Assembly (NCBI RefSeq): GCF_019393635.1
Contig: NC_057862.1
Span: 262,584,441 to 262,648,440 of the forward strand
Length of the DNA: 64,000 bases
Reading direction: 5' to 3'
DNA from: Dromiciops gliroides
Taxonomy: Eukaryota > Chordata > Mammalia > Microbiotheria > Microbiotheriidae
Shown: positions 11,705-22,090 of the stretch, in pieces
Layout: the number at the start of each line of letters is the position of its first letter
Numbering within the stretch: position 1 is the stretch's first letter
Made by a program: the position numbers and the translations under genes
The notes under the pieces: model-generated
Databases searched by the model: none
What the model saw: the letters and a program-made list of their open reading frames with translations, nothing else
Told to the model about the DNA's origin: nothing

Positions 11705-12018
11705 AGCTCCTTTTTCTCCCTTCATTTGCTGTTTTTGTCCTTTGTTCTTGAAGAGGACCATGACATCAGGGTAATTCCATGACTTGCTGTGAATTGGAGG
11801 GCTGTGCAAAGTCACCAGCCTCACTCTTCCAGAGCCATCCGAGTCCAGTGGCAAGATATACATCAGGAGAACTGGAGATGGCCCTAGATGTTTAAGGCAA
11901 CGGGTTAAGTGACTTGCCCAGAGTCACACAGCTAGTAAGAGTGTGAGGTGAGATTTGAACTCAGGTCCTCCCAACTTCAGGGCCAGTGCTCTATCCACCA
12001 TGCTACAGCTAGGTTAAC
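11705..12018 (-). mobile_element. Composite marsupial SINE with GAGGACCATGACATCAGG domain
   Basis: A CORE-SINE (GGTTAAGTGACTTGCCCAGA through GCTACAGCTAGG) is joined to a unique domain TCTTGAAGAGGACCATGAC and CAGAGCCATCCGAGTCCAG. The same domain occurs in a plus-strand copy at 41,286-41,545, so this is a distinct SINE subfamily. Confidence 0.7.
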
Positions 12019-12029
12019 CCCAACTGCCT

Positions 12030-12835
12030 TAAACATTTGGAGCCATTTTCAGTCAACCTGATATATGTCCCCTTATCTGACATCACTCAAATGTCTTCTG
12101 CTACTATTTCCTCCCAGCTAGTTATCATCCTCCCTTTTGTGGTTCTCTGTCTTTTCTAAATAACTCTCTGCAGTCAGGCTTCCAATCTCATCATTCAACT
12201 GACACTACTCTTTCCAAAGTTACCAGTGATCTCCCTCTTTTTTTTTTTTTTTTTTTGCGGGGCAATGGGGGTTAAGTGACTTGCCCAGGGTCACACAGTG
12301 TCAAGTGTCTGAGGCTGGATTTGAACTCAGGTCCTCCTGAATCCAGGGCCAGTGCTTTATCCACTGAGCCACCTAGCTGCCCCCTCTAGGTTTTTTTTTT
12401 TTCCCACTGAAATTGCTCTCTCCTCATTTTCCTCCTCTTGGCTTGCTTTCTCAGTCTCCTTTGCTGAATTTTCATTCAGGTCATATCTGCTAACTATGGG
12501 TTTCCCACAGGACTCTGTTCTGGGCCCTCTTTTTTTTTATCCCTGTATACTATTTTACTTGGTCATCTCAACAGCTCCCAAGGATTCAACTATCATCTCT
12601 AAGCAGATGATTTTTAGATTTATTTGTACAACTCTAACATCTCTCCTAACCAAGAGACTTGACTCTCCAATTGACTACTGGATATCTTAAACTAGATGTC
12701 TCATAGACTCAGTCTTAAGATCTTAAACTCAGCATGTCTTCCCCCTCCCCAAACACTCCTTTCTTCCTAACTTCCTTATTACTGTCAAGAGCACCACCAT
12801 TCTCCGAGTCACCCAGGAGCACAACCTAGATGTAA
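12030..12835 (+). mobile_element. L2 LINE, RT region fragment
   Basis: CTGCAGTCAGGCTTCCAATC (QSGF) and a frame with GFPQDSVLGPLFF match L2/CR1-type RT motifs. It is interrupted by a SINE (12,240-12,384) and then by a minus-strand L2 segment. Inactive. Confidence 0.65.
12240..12384 (-). mobile_element. Short CORE-SINE inside L2
   Basis: A T17 run followed by GCGGGGCAATGGGGGTTAAG, then the core, ending CACCTAGCTGCCCC. CCCTCT on both sides is a possible short target duplication. Confidence 0.9.
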
Positions 12836-13535
12836 TTCATTCAATTAATCAATAAACATTTATTAAGCACCTACTATGTGTCAGAAGTTGTGCTAAGCAC
12901 TAGGGATACAAACAGAGACAAAAGACAGTCTCTGCCCTCAAATAGCCTACAGTTCAATAGTGGGGAGACAACATGTACATCAAGGCTTATATAGGATAAA
13001 TAGGAAATAATTAACAGAGGGAAGGCATTAGAATTAAGAGGGCTTGGGAAAGGTATCTTATACGTAAAGAGATTTTAGTTGGACCTTAAAGGAAGCCAGG
13101 GAAGTCATTAGGTTGGATCAAGGAGGAAGAGCATTCCAGGAATAGGGGACAGCCAGAGAGAATACCCAAAGCTGAGAGTGTTTTGTTCACAGAACAGCCA
13201 GGAGGCCAGTGTCACTGGATCAAAGAATATGTGGCAGGGAGTAAGGAGTAAGAAGACTGTAATGATAGAATTTTGTATCCAATCCAGATGTGATAGGAAA
13301 TAACTGGAGTTGGGTGAGATGGCCAGACCTGTGCTTTAGGAAAATGATTTTGGAGACTGAATGAAAGATGTATAGGAATGAAGAGAGACTTGAGAAAGGC
13401 AGAACCACCAGTAGGTTATTACAATAGTCCAAGGTGTTAGATGTTGAGGGCCTATACTAGATTGGTGTCAGTATCTGAGAAAAAAGGAAGCTCATTCAAG
13501 AGATGTTTCAAAGGTGAAATCAAAAGGCCCGGCTT
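12836..13535 (-). mobile_element. L2 LINE 3' end, minus strand
   Basis: Begins ATAAACATTTATTAAGCACC, then CTACTATGTGTCAGAAGTTG and TCTCTGCCCTCAAATAGCC, then CAGGAGGCCAGTGTCACTGG. This is the reversed L2 tail and distal ORF2. It separates two plus-strand L2 pieces. Confidence 0.8.
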
Positions 13536-14412
13536 CCTAAAATCCAGTTCACCTATTGCCCCTGGGGTAAAATATAAAACTGTAGCATTCAAAAACCTTC
13601 ATGACCCAGACCCTCCTACCTTTCCAGTCTTCTTATACCTTACTCCCCAAACTCTTCAATCTAGTGACACTGGCCTTGACTTTTCAACCTTTCTCATTTC
13701 CCATATCCAATCTGTTGTTAAATCCTGTTGTTTGTAACCTTAAGATCTGTCATATATACTCCCTTTTCTCCTCTGACACTGCAACCATTCTGATGAAGAC
13801 TCACCTCACTTCAAACTTGCACTATTATAAGAGCTTGTTGGTCAGTCACCCTATGACAAGTCTCTCCTGACGTAAATCCATTCTCTATTCAACCTGTCAA
13901 GTTGCACACATCTAACCATGGCAGTACTCTATTCAAACAATTCCATTTGCTCCCTTTCACCTCCTGAAAGTAATATAAAATTTATTTGGCTTTTAAAGTC
14001 CTCTACAACCTGACCCCTTCATGTCTTTCCAGTGTTCTTACATCTTAAAATCTCAGTGTCACTGCCTTCCTTGCTTTTTCTTGCCCAAAACACTTTCTCC
14101 TTGACCCCTTTGCTTTTTCACTGACTGTCCTCCATGCCTAGAATTCTCCCTTCCTTATCTCTGCCTCCTAGCTTTCCTGGCCTCCTTCAAGTCTCAGATA
14201 ATGTTCTACCTTCTATCAGAAGTCTTTCCCAACCTCATTTAATGAAGTAGAATTCCCTTTATGTATTATCTATAGTTTATCCTGCACAAACCTTGTTTTA
14301 TGTAGTTTTCGTGCTGTCTACCCTGTTAAATTGTGAGCACCTAGAAAGCAGGGACTAACTTTGGCCTTTCTTTGTATCTTCAGTGCTTAGCACTAAGCTC
14401 GGCATGTAGAAG
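13536..14412 (+). mobile_element. L2 LINE 3' region, plus strand (possibly two copies)
   Basis: Contains GACCCAGACCCTCCTACC and later CAACCTGACCCCTTCATG. Both are the same ORF2-distal motif, so two overlapping copies may be present. It ends with an L2 tail (AATTGTGAGCACCTAGAAAG, CAGTGCTTAGCACTAAG). Confidence 0.75.
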
Positions 14413-14414
14413 GT

Positions 14415-16480
14415 ACTTTTTTTGGGAACACTATTTTATTTTTCTCCAATTACATGTAAAAGCAATTTATAACATTCATTTAAAAAATTTGAGTTCTATA
14501 TTTGTTCCCTCCTTTTTTCTCCCCCTTTTAGATGCTAAGTAATTTGAATTTGATATAGGTGATATATGTGCAATCATACAAAACACATTTCCATATTAGT
14601 CATGTTGTGAAAAAAAAACAGACAAAAAAACCCAAAACCTCATGAAAGAAATAAAGTAAAAAATGGTATTCTTCAAACTGCATTCAGACTCCATCAGTTC
14701 TTTCTCTTCAAGTGGATAGCCTTTTTCATAATGAGTCCTTTGGAATTGTCTTGGATCATTGTATTGCTGAGAAGAGCTAAGTCATTCATAAGAGATTGTC
14801 ATATAATATTGCTGTTACTGTGTAAATGTTCTCCTGGTTCTGCTCACTTTTCTTTGCATCATGTAAGTTTTTCAAGGGTTTTCTGAAATCATGCTGCTCA
14901 TTATTTCTTATAACACAATAGTATTCCATTACAATCATATACCACAACTTGTTTAGCCATTCCTCAATTGATAGGCATCCCTTCCATTTTCTTTTTTTTT
15001 TGTTTTTTTGTTTTTGTTTTTGTTTTTGCAGGGCAATTGGGGTTAAGTGACTTGCCTAGGGTCACACAGCTAGTAAGTGTCAAGTATCTGAAGCTGGATT
15101 TGAACTCAGGTCCTCCTGAATCCAGGGCTGGTGCTTTATCCACTGTGCCACCTAGCTGCCCCCCATCCCTTCCATTTTCAATTCTTTGCCACCACAAAAA
15201 GAGTTGCTATGAATGTTTTTTGTACAAATGGGTCCTTCTCTTTCTCTCTCTTTAAAAAAAAATTCTTTGGGATACAGACCTAGCAGTAGTATTACTGGAT
15301 CAAGGGATATGCACAGTATGATCATAGTTCCATATTGCTGTCCATAATGGTTGGATCAGTTCACAATTCTACCAACAGTGCTTTAAGGTCCCACTTTTCC
15401 CACATCATCTCCAACATTTATCATTTTCCTTCTCTGTCATATTAGCCAATCTGATGGGTATGAAGTGGTACCTCAGAGTTGCTTTAATTTCCATTTCTCT
15501 AATCAATAGTGATTTAGAACATTTTTCATATAATTATAGATAGCTTTGATTTCTTCTTCTGAAAACTAGTGGTTCATATGTTTCAACCATTTATCAATTG
15601 GGGAATGACTTGCATTCTTATAAATTTGACTCAGTTTTCTATATATTTGAGAATTGAAGCTTTTATCAGAGACACTTGCTATAAAAATTGGTTTTCAGCT
15701 TTCTCCTTTCCTTCTAATCTTGTTAAATTGGTTTTGTTTGTGCAAAACCTTTAAAATTTAATATAATTAAAATTATCTGTTTTACATCTCATAATGCTCT
15801 CTATGTCTTGTTTGGTCCTAAATTCTGTAGTCATCCATAAATCTGACAGGTAAACTATCCCATGCTTCTCTAATTTGCTTATGGTATCACCTTTTATGTG
15901 TAAATCATGTACTTATTTTGACCTTATCTTGATATATGGTGTTGTTCTATACCTACTTTCTGCCATCTATTTTCTAGTTTTCCCAGCAGTTTTTGTCTCC
16001 AAAAGTGAGTTCTTGTCCCCAAAGCTTGGATCTTTGGGTTTATCAAACACTAGATTACCATGGTTATTTACTACTGTGTATTGTATACCTAATCTATTTA
16101 ACTGATCAACCACTCTATTTCTTAGCTAGTACTAGATTATCTTGATTATTATGACTTTGTAAAATAGTTGGTCATCTAGTATGGCCAGGCCACATTCCTT
16201 TACATTTTTCACCATTAATTCATTTGATATTTTTGACCATTTGGTCTTCCAGATGAATTTTGTTATTATTTTTTCTGGCTCTATAAAATACATTTTTGAT
16301 AGTTTGGTATGGTACTGGATAAGTAAATTGATTTAGGTAGAATTATTATTTGTATAATATTGGCTCAACATTTTTCCAATTGTTTGGATCCAACTTTATT
16401 TTGGGGAAAAGTGTTTTTTAATTGTGTTCATATAGCTCCTTAGTTTGTCTTGGTAAGCAGACCTTCAAGTATTTTATATT
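14415..16480 (-). mobile_element. L1 ORF2 3' half and 3' UTR, minus strand
   Basis: The start carries the L1 3' UTR blocks (CAATTACATGTAAAAGCAAT, ACATTTCCATATTAGTCATG). Then come TTGTTCTCCTGGTTCTGCTC and ATTCCATTACAATCATATAC, which in reverse encode the C-terminal part of marsupial L1 ORF2 (compare NFRKAWKDLHELM in the 28.6-kb copy). Further right is reversed RT/thumb sequence. Many stops. Interrupted by a SINE at 14,992-15,163. Confidence 0.8.
14992..15163 (-). mobile_element. Short CORE-SINE with 16-bp target duplication in L1
   Basis: The exact duplication CATCCCTTCCATTTTC (14,976-14,991 and 15,164-15,179) flanks a T-rich start and a full-length reverse-complement SINE. Confidence 0.93.
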
Positions 16481-17300
16481 ACCTTTTTTTTTTGGTGGGG
16501 CAATGAGTGTCTGAGTGTCAAGTGTCAAGTGCCTATTCCTTCTATCTCTCCTACTTTCTCTTCAAAGTCCCTTTTGAGTGCTTTCATGGCCTGAGACCAA
16601 TTCATATTTTTCTTGGAAGCTTTGGATGTAGAGGCCCTGAGGCTGTTATCCTCTTCTGAGGGTGCACCTCGACCTTCCTTGTCACTAAAGAAACTTTCTA
16701 TTGTTCTCAACTTTCTTTGCTTGGCTCATCTTGTTGTTTTTTACTTGACTGTGGGGCCCTACTTCCAAGCTACACTGTCCTGAGCTTCAGAGGGTTGCAG
16801 GTGTTTTGTTTTGAGGGATGGCAGGTTTTTCTCTCACCTGGCCTGTTCTTTGGGCCAAAGGCAACCTCAAGCCAATTTGCTAGTTAACCAGCCAGCAGAG
16901 TGCTGATAAGGTACTTAGCTTCAATGAGCCTGCACTCCTCCCTCACCTGGGCCTCCTGCTGCTCAGGATTTCTTCCTGGTTCCCTGCTGGGGTGCGATAG
17001 CTGAAGTCCTCATTAGGTCCCACAGACACTCCTGCACTTCCCCCTTGGTCAGCCATTCAGCCCTCTCACCTGACAGTAAACTTAATTGCAGAAGACGCTG
17101 GTACTGCAGCTGATTCGGAGTCTCGGGGGTAAGTTCCTCTTGTGCTGTGTGTCTGGGTTCTGTGTTGGCATGATTGTGGGGTTGGACTGTGGGGTTTTTG
17201 AGAAAACTATCTACTCTGTCCTTAGAGGAGAGTGCTTACCAACCAACAGCCTTCCTGAGGCAAGAGTGCAATGCAAGATGGGGACTCCTATTAGGTGTTT
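16481..17300 (-). mobile_element. L1 ORF1 N-terminal and 5' UTR piece, minus strand
   Basis: A small SINE remnant (about 16,485-16,530) precedes a minus-strand frame with KKNMNWSQAMKALKRDFEE, which resembles an L1 ORF1 region. GC-richer, L1 5' UTR-like sequence runs to about 17,300. It replaces the middle of the flanking ORF2, so it is probably a separate insertion or a rearrangement. Confidence 0.5.
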
Positions 17301-17917
17301 AATGGAGGATTTAAAATTTGTTCTTTTTCTAGTTTTTTTAAAATTTGGGGGCATAATTTATCAATCTATTCTTTCTCTATTTGATTGATGTAAGTATTTA
17401 GAGATATAAATTTCCCCCTAAATATTGTTTTGGCTGAATCCCATAAATGTTGTCTCATTGTTGTCATTCTTTTTTTATGAAATTATTGATTGTTTCTATG
17501 ATTTGTTCCTTGACCCACTTATTCTTTAGGATTGGGTTAGTTTCCAACAATTTTTAATCTGTCTTTTCACAACCCTTTATTGAATGTAATTTACTGCATT
17601 ATGATCTGAAAAGGATGCATTTAATATTTCTGCCTTTTTGCATTTGATTGTTAGGTTTTTATGCCCTAATACATGGTCAATTTTTGTGTAGCTGCCATGC
17701 ACCACTGTGAAAAAGGCTTATTCCTTTCTATTTTCATTCCATTTTCTCTAGATGTCTATCATATTTAACTTTTCTAAAATTTTATTCACCTCCTTAACTT
17801 TTTTCTTGTTGATTTTGTGGTTAAATTTATCTAGTTCTGAGAGGGCACAGTTGAAGTCTCCCACAGTCTATTTCCTCCTTTTACTTATTTAACTCCTCCT
17901 TTAAGAATTTAAATGCT

Positions 17918-18393
17918 GTGGGAGGGGAAGGGGATAAGGGGGGAGAGGCAAAGGAAGGGAGGGCAGATTGGGGGAGGGGGCAGTTAAAAGCAAAACACTT
18001 TTGAGGAAGGATAGGGTGAAAGAAGATGGAAATAGAGTAAGTATCAAGGGGAAGGAATAGGATGGAGGGTGATACAGTTAGCAATAGTAATTGTGAAAGA
18101 AATGATGAGCAGCATGCTATCAGGACATATGAAAAATGCAAAATATCAACAGAGAAAGAACTGATGGTATCTGAATACAGATTGAAGTATAATTTTTTTG
18201 TTAGTTCCTCTATCTAAAGTTATTTTGTCTGTTTTCTTTTATAACCTGACTAATGTGAAAATGTTTTGCATGACTGCACATACATAACTTATACTGAATT
18301 GCTTGATTTCTTAGGGAGGGAGGAAGGAAGAAAATTTGGCTTTTTTACATGTAACAGGGAAAATTTGAAATAAATAAATTAATTAATTTAAAA
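17918..18393 (+). mobile_element. 5'-truncated LINE 3' end inserted in L1, 15-bp duplication
   Basis: The exact duplication AAGAATTTAAATGCT (17,903-17,917 and 18,394-18,408) brackets a plus-strand LINE 3' UTR. It carries a purine-rich GGGAGGGAGGAAGGAAGAAA tract and a TAAATAAATTAATTAATTT tail. Probably a different L1 3' UTR subfamily from the host copy. Confidence 0.85.
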
Positions 18394-18605
18394 AAGAATT
18401 TAAATGCTATACCATTTGGTGTGTACATATTTAGTATTAATATTTCTTCATTGTCTATGGTACCTTTTAGCAATATGTAATTTCTTTCCTTATCTGTTTT
18501 AATTAGATCTATGTTTGCTTTTGCTTTGTGTGAGATCACAATTGCTACCTTGTTTTTTAAAATACCTTCAGCTGAATTATAATAGATTCTGCTTCATCTC
18601 TTTAC

Positions 18606-18610
<5 letters not shown>

Positions 18611-18651
<41 letters not shown>

Positions 18652-18655
18652 TGTC
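18611..18655. repeat. (TG)n microsatellite
   Basis: About 18 TG units followed by TTTGTGTC, inside the minus-strand L1. Likely length-polymorphic. Confidence 0.95.
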
Positions 18656-18800
18656 TTTCCTTCAAATGTGTTTCTTGTAAACAACATATTGTAAGATTTT
18701 GGTTCTTAACCCTTTCTATTATTTGCTTCTGTTTTATTAGTGAGTTCATACCATTCACATTCATAGTTATCATTACTGTGATTACTTCCTATTTACTATG

Positions 18801-20357
18801 ATTATTTCTTTCCATCCTGTTTTTCCCATTTTTCCTTCTCTACTTTTCGTTTCTCTCTACTTTAATCCTGTCACTCCTAACTAGTGTTTTGCTTCTAACT
18901 ACCACCTCACATAATCCACTCTCCTGTCTATTAGTCTCCTCCTTCTCTTATCCCCCTCCCCTTCTACTTCCCTACAGGGCAAGATATATTTCTATACCCA
19001 ATTGAGTGTGTATATTATTCCCTCTTTGAGCCAATTTTGATAAGAGTAAGCTTCAAGTGATGGCTTCCTCCCACTCCAATCTTTCCTTTCACTGCCTTAG
19101 GTCTTTTGCTCCTCTATGTGAGATAATTTACCCAATTCTACATCTCCCTTCACTCTTCTCCCAATTCAATCCTCTTTCCCACCCCTTAATTTTTTTTTTG
19201 TGGGGGAGGGATTATATCATCAAAATCATCTTATATTTGAGCCCTCCTTCTATGTATAGGCATTGTAATTACCTTTAAGTTCTTAAGAGTTACAAGTATC
19301 AGCTTCTTGTGTAGGAATATAAAGAGTTTAAACTTATTGAATTCCTTTTGTTTTCTCTTTCTTGTTTACTATTTATATTTTTTGTGTGTCATCTTTTGAA
19401 AATCCCATTTTATGTTCATCTCTTGTCTTTTCATTAAGTAATTCTCAAAAGTCCTCTATTTTATTGCATACCAATTTTTTTTAACCTGAAGGATTATACT
19501 CAGTTTTACTGGGTAGGTGATTCTTGGTTGTAATCCGAGCTCCTTTGCCTTCCAGAATATCATATTCTAAGCCTTTCAGTCCTTTAAAGTAGAAGCTGCT
19601 AAATCCTGTGTAATCCTGACTCTGGCTCCATGTTATTTGAATTGTTTCTTTCTGGTTATTTGCAGTATTTTCTCCTTGACTTGATAGCTCTAGAATTTGG
19701 CTATAATATTCATGAGAGTTTTCATTTTAGGATCTCTTTCAGGAGGTGATTAGTGGATTATTTCAATTTCTATTTTACCTTTTTGTTCTTCCCTGTCACC
19801 ATAGTAGCTTTCCATGTTCTGGTCCCTTTTTGTTTTTTTGCTCATTTTACCAGCCTATTTCATGACTTTTCACTTTATGTTAAAGTTGGGCTCTGCTCCT
19901 GGGGTGAAAGGGGCACTGTCTCAAACTTCTTGTGCTGGGGGCATGGGGCCTTGCCACTGTCCTGCTGCACCAGGTGGCATGGGGCCTCTCTGCTGGTCTC
20001 CTTTGTGGGGGTTTGTGGGAGAGGGGCCCTGTCACTGGCCTGTAGTGCCTTGTGGGTCCTAGCAGCTAACCTGTGCTGGGGGCTTTTGGGGCCTTACTGC
20101 TGGATTGCTTAGGTGAAGCCTGCTCCTGACTTACCTGGAGGTTAACTCCTCTGGACCGAACTCTCATTTTACCCAAGCGAGACACTTTTCCTGCAAATCT
20201 TCTACACTATCTTGGGCTAGAAAATTGTTTCACCCCATCCTTTTATTGGTTCTGCCACTCTAGAATTCATTTTGTAGCATTATTTTATAGTTGTTTGGAG
20301 GTGAATTTAGGACAGTTCAGACAAGTTCCTGCCTTACTCTGTCATCTTGACTCCACT
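18801..20357 (-). mobile_element. L1 ORF1 and 5' UTR, minus strand, with 5' end
   Basis: In reverse it reads from GGAGTGGAGTCAAGATGACA (5' end near 20,357) through GC-rich leader to CAACCAAGAATCACCTACCC and ACTGAGTATAATCCTTCAGG. The last two blocks are shared with the plus-strand copy at 3.5-5.3 kb. An ATGACAGAGTAAGG-type start is typical of L1 5' ends. Confidence 0.65.
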
Positions 20358-20707
20358 CCTCTTCCAATAACAGGCACTCAATAAATTCCATGTCATCAAC
20401 TTACTGACTAAAGGAAGGCTCCTTACTAACCCACTCTTAGATTTCACAGTAAGTTTTATTAGCACCCTCATATGGTGATAATTGATTCCTTTATTAATTT
20501 ATCATATAAACTTTATGTTTCAGGAGCCCCACTTATTGCTTCTTATAGAGGATCTTTTTCCTTCACACCTAGTAGGTTGGTAGATACTGTGCCTCTTCCC
20601 ACCATCCCTAGAGCTAGTGGAAATGGTAGCTATATTTACCCAGTAAGTCAGTATCCTGTTTTTAGGCTTGAATTTTACTAGTTGATCTGACCAGGTCTTT
20701 GGGCTAA
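20358..20707. other. Left flank of the young LTR element
   Basis: A short L2/MIR tail-like stretch (CAGGCACTCAATAAATTCC) begins the segment. The rest is not recognised. It continues at 24,438, since GGTG is duplicated by the insertion. Confidence 0.4.
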
Positions 20708-20711
20708 GGTG

Positions 20712-21084
20712 TGTAACGATTGGAATAACGCCACCTGCTGGATACTAACTGTAGAAGAGTTCTGCCCATGAAGCGAAGGTCTTTGAGGGCAAGACCAGGA
20801 GTCTTGTCTTTGGTATCAGGAAGTGACGCGGACTAGTGGGAGGAGGAAGGAAGAGACTGGCGCGGAGTCTCGGGTCTCTTTCCTCTGGACTCTGGCGGAG
20901 AAGGGAGCTAGAAATGTGTTCTCCCTTTAATAGATAGGAATCTAGGCCTTTTTCTCTCTCTTTACCAAATTCTTATTCTCCTTAATAAATGCTTAAAAGT
21001 CTAACTCTTGCTAAAGCTTATAATTTATTGGCGACCACTCATTAGATATTTTAGACAGTTTAGCTAGAATTTTAGCCCTTAACA
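20712..21084 (+). repeat. 5' LTR of the young element
   Basis: 373 bp, TG...CA. It carries TTAATAAATGC as a likely polyadenylation signal about 90 bp before its end and a GGCGACCACTCATTAGATAT block conserved in the solo LTR at 29.0 kb. GC-richer promoter-like sequence lies at 20,820-20,900. Confidence 0.95.
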
Positions 21085-21133
21085 GATGGCTGACCACGAA
21101 GAGGAAAGCTGAACCTCACTTCTGATCTTCCGG

Positions 21134-22090
21134 TTGGGTAAGAAATTTCCCCTACCCTTTAAACTGCTAAGTACTGGCGCACTGGCTGTGTTTTCCTTTA
21201 AATTTTTTCGAATGGACCTTTTAAACTCCCTAATTACCCTATTTTTGATTTTAGTCTGTTTAACCAGACAAATGGGAGATAAGATCATGTTAATGCTTTG
21301 TTTTTGTGGATTTTCTATTTTTCTTTTTATTTTTGTTAAAAGAGCCAGCAACTTACTCACACAAGGAAATATCTCTCCCTCTCCCAACCATGCTTTTTCA
21401 GAGAAACCTGAAGAGATTCCTGCAGCTTTTCCCAGTTCTAACACTAATTGTTGCTTTAATTTTGCATGCCTGGAGGCAATGACCCACCCTCTAGAAGCTT
21501 TTAATCCCCTAGCACCTGGAGGCAAAGTGGGGGAAGAGGAATCCAGGCCTGAGTTCAAAATCAAGTCTGATTCAAATTGCTCTGGTCCCTCCCCTCCTCT
21601 CCAGACCCCACCCTCTACTCCTCCTATGGCCAAGCCCATTGCTTCCCCTGCCTGGGAAGTCCAGAGAACTGATGCGCATGCTCAACTTTCTCTAACTACA
21701 TTTGCAGCTTCAGGCTCAGCCCTTCCCCAGCCTGGCTGTGCTTCTGAGACAACCTTAGAAAACTCTTTAAATTCCAGATATGCTCGTTTTGTTCATAATT
21801 TTGCTAACCTGCTTTTGTCTTTCATTAGTAATCTTATAAAGCATTTGTATGGTGAAAAGACTGACAGACAATATAGAGGGGTTAAAGAAGAAAAACTTAA
21901 GCTGAATAAGAATGACAATCATCAACATAGTTCAAGACTCTGCTTTTGCCATGGAAGGGTATATATTTTACAGAAATGTAGAAGTAAGCAGCAAGGTATT
22001 GATATGAGTATTGGGGATTTTAGATATCGGAATCAAGAGTGTTCTGAATTCACTCAGATTATTAACAGTATCAGTTCAGAGGTTACATAG
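21134..22090 (+). CDS. Unrecognised 318-residue open frame inside the LTR element
   Basis: This is the longest open frame in the window, starting about 50 bp after the 5' LTR. Residues 25-75 are strongly hydrophobic (LNSLITLFLILVCL and MLCFCGFSIFLFIFV, two possible membrane segments). Residues 145-175 are proline-rich (PPLQTPPSTPPMAKP), and the C-terminal third is basic and polar. I recognise no capsid, nucleocapsid zinc knuckle, protease or RT motif. The position is that of a gag leader, but gag homology cannot be claimed. It may be a degenerate pre-gag segment or a chance frame kept open because the insertion is young. Not a host gene. Confidence 0.3.
   Translation: MGKKFPLPFKLLSTGALAVFSFKFFRMDLLNSLITLFLILVCLTRQMGDKIMLMLCFCGFSIFLFIFVKRASNLLTQGNISPSPNHAFSEKPEEIPAAFPSSNTNCCFNFACLEAMTHPLEAFNPLAPGGKVGEEESRPEFKIKSDSNCSGPSPPLQTPPSTPPMAKPIASPAWEVQRTDAHAQLSLTTFAASGSALPQPGCASETTLENSLNSRYARFVHNFANLLLSFISNLIKHLYGEKTDRQYRGVKEEKLKLNKNDNHQHSSRLCFCHGRVYILQKCRSKQQGIDMSIGDFRYRNQECSEFTQIINSISSEVT

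Larger units (their letters stand above)
17301..18800 (-). mobile_element. L1 ORF2 endonuclease region, minus strand
   Basis: The reverse frame near 18,430-18,540 reads ILILNMYTPNGI, the endonuclease strand equivalent of the IYAPN motif. Linker sequence lies at 17,330-17,900. It is interrupted by a 476-bp insertion (17,918-18,393) and contains a TG microsatellite. Confidence 0.75.

Noticed and set aside
17881-18141. 86-residue minus-strand frame at 17.9-18.1 kb
   Set aside because: Low-complexity Ser/Pro/Leu translation of the purine-rich LINE 3' UTR insertion.
21079-21639. 186-residue minus-strand frame in the young LTR element
   Set aside because: It is the shadow of the plus-strand open frame, on the antisense strand of a retroelement.
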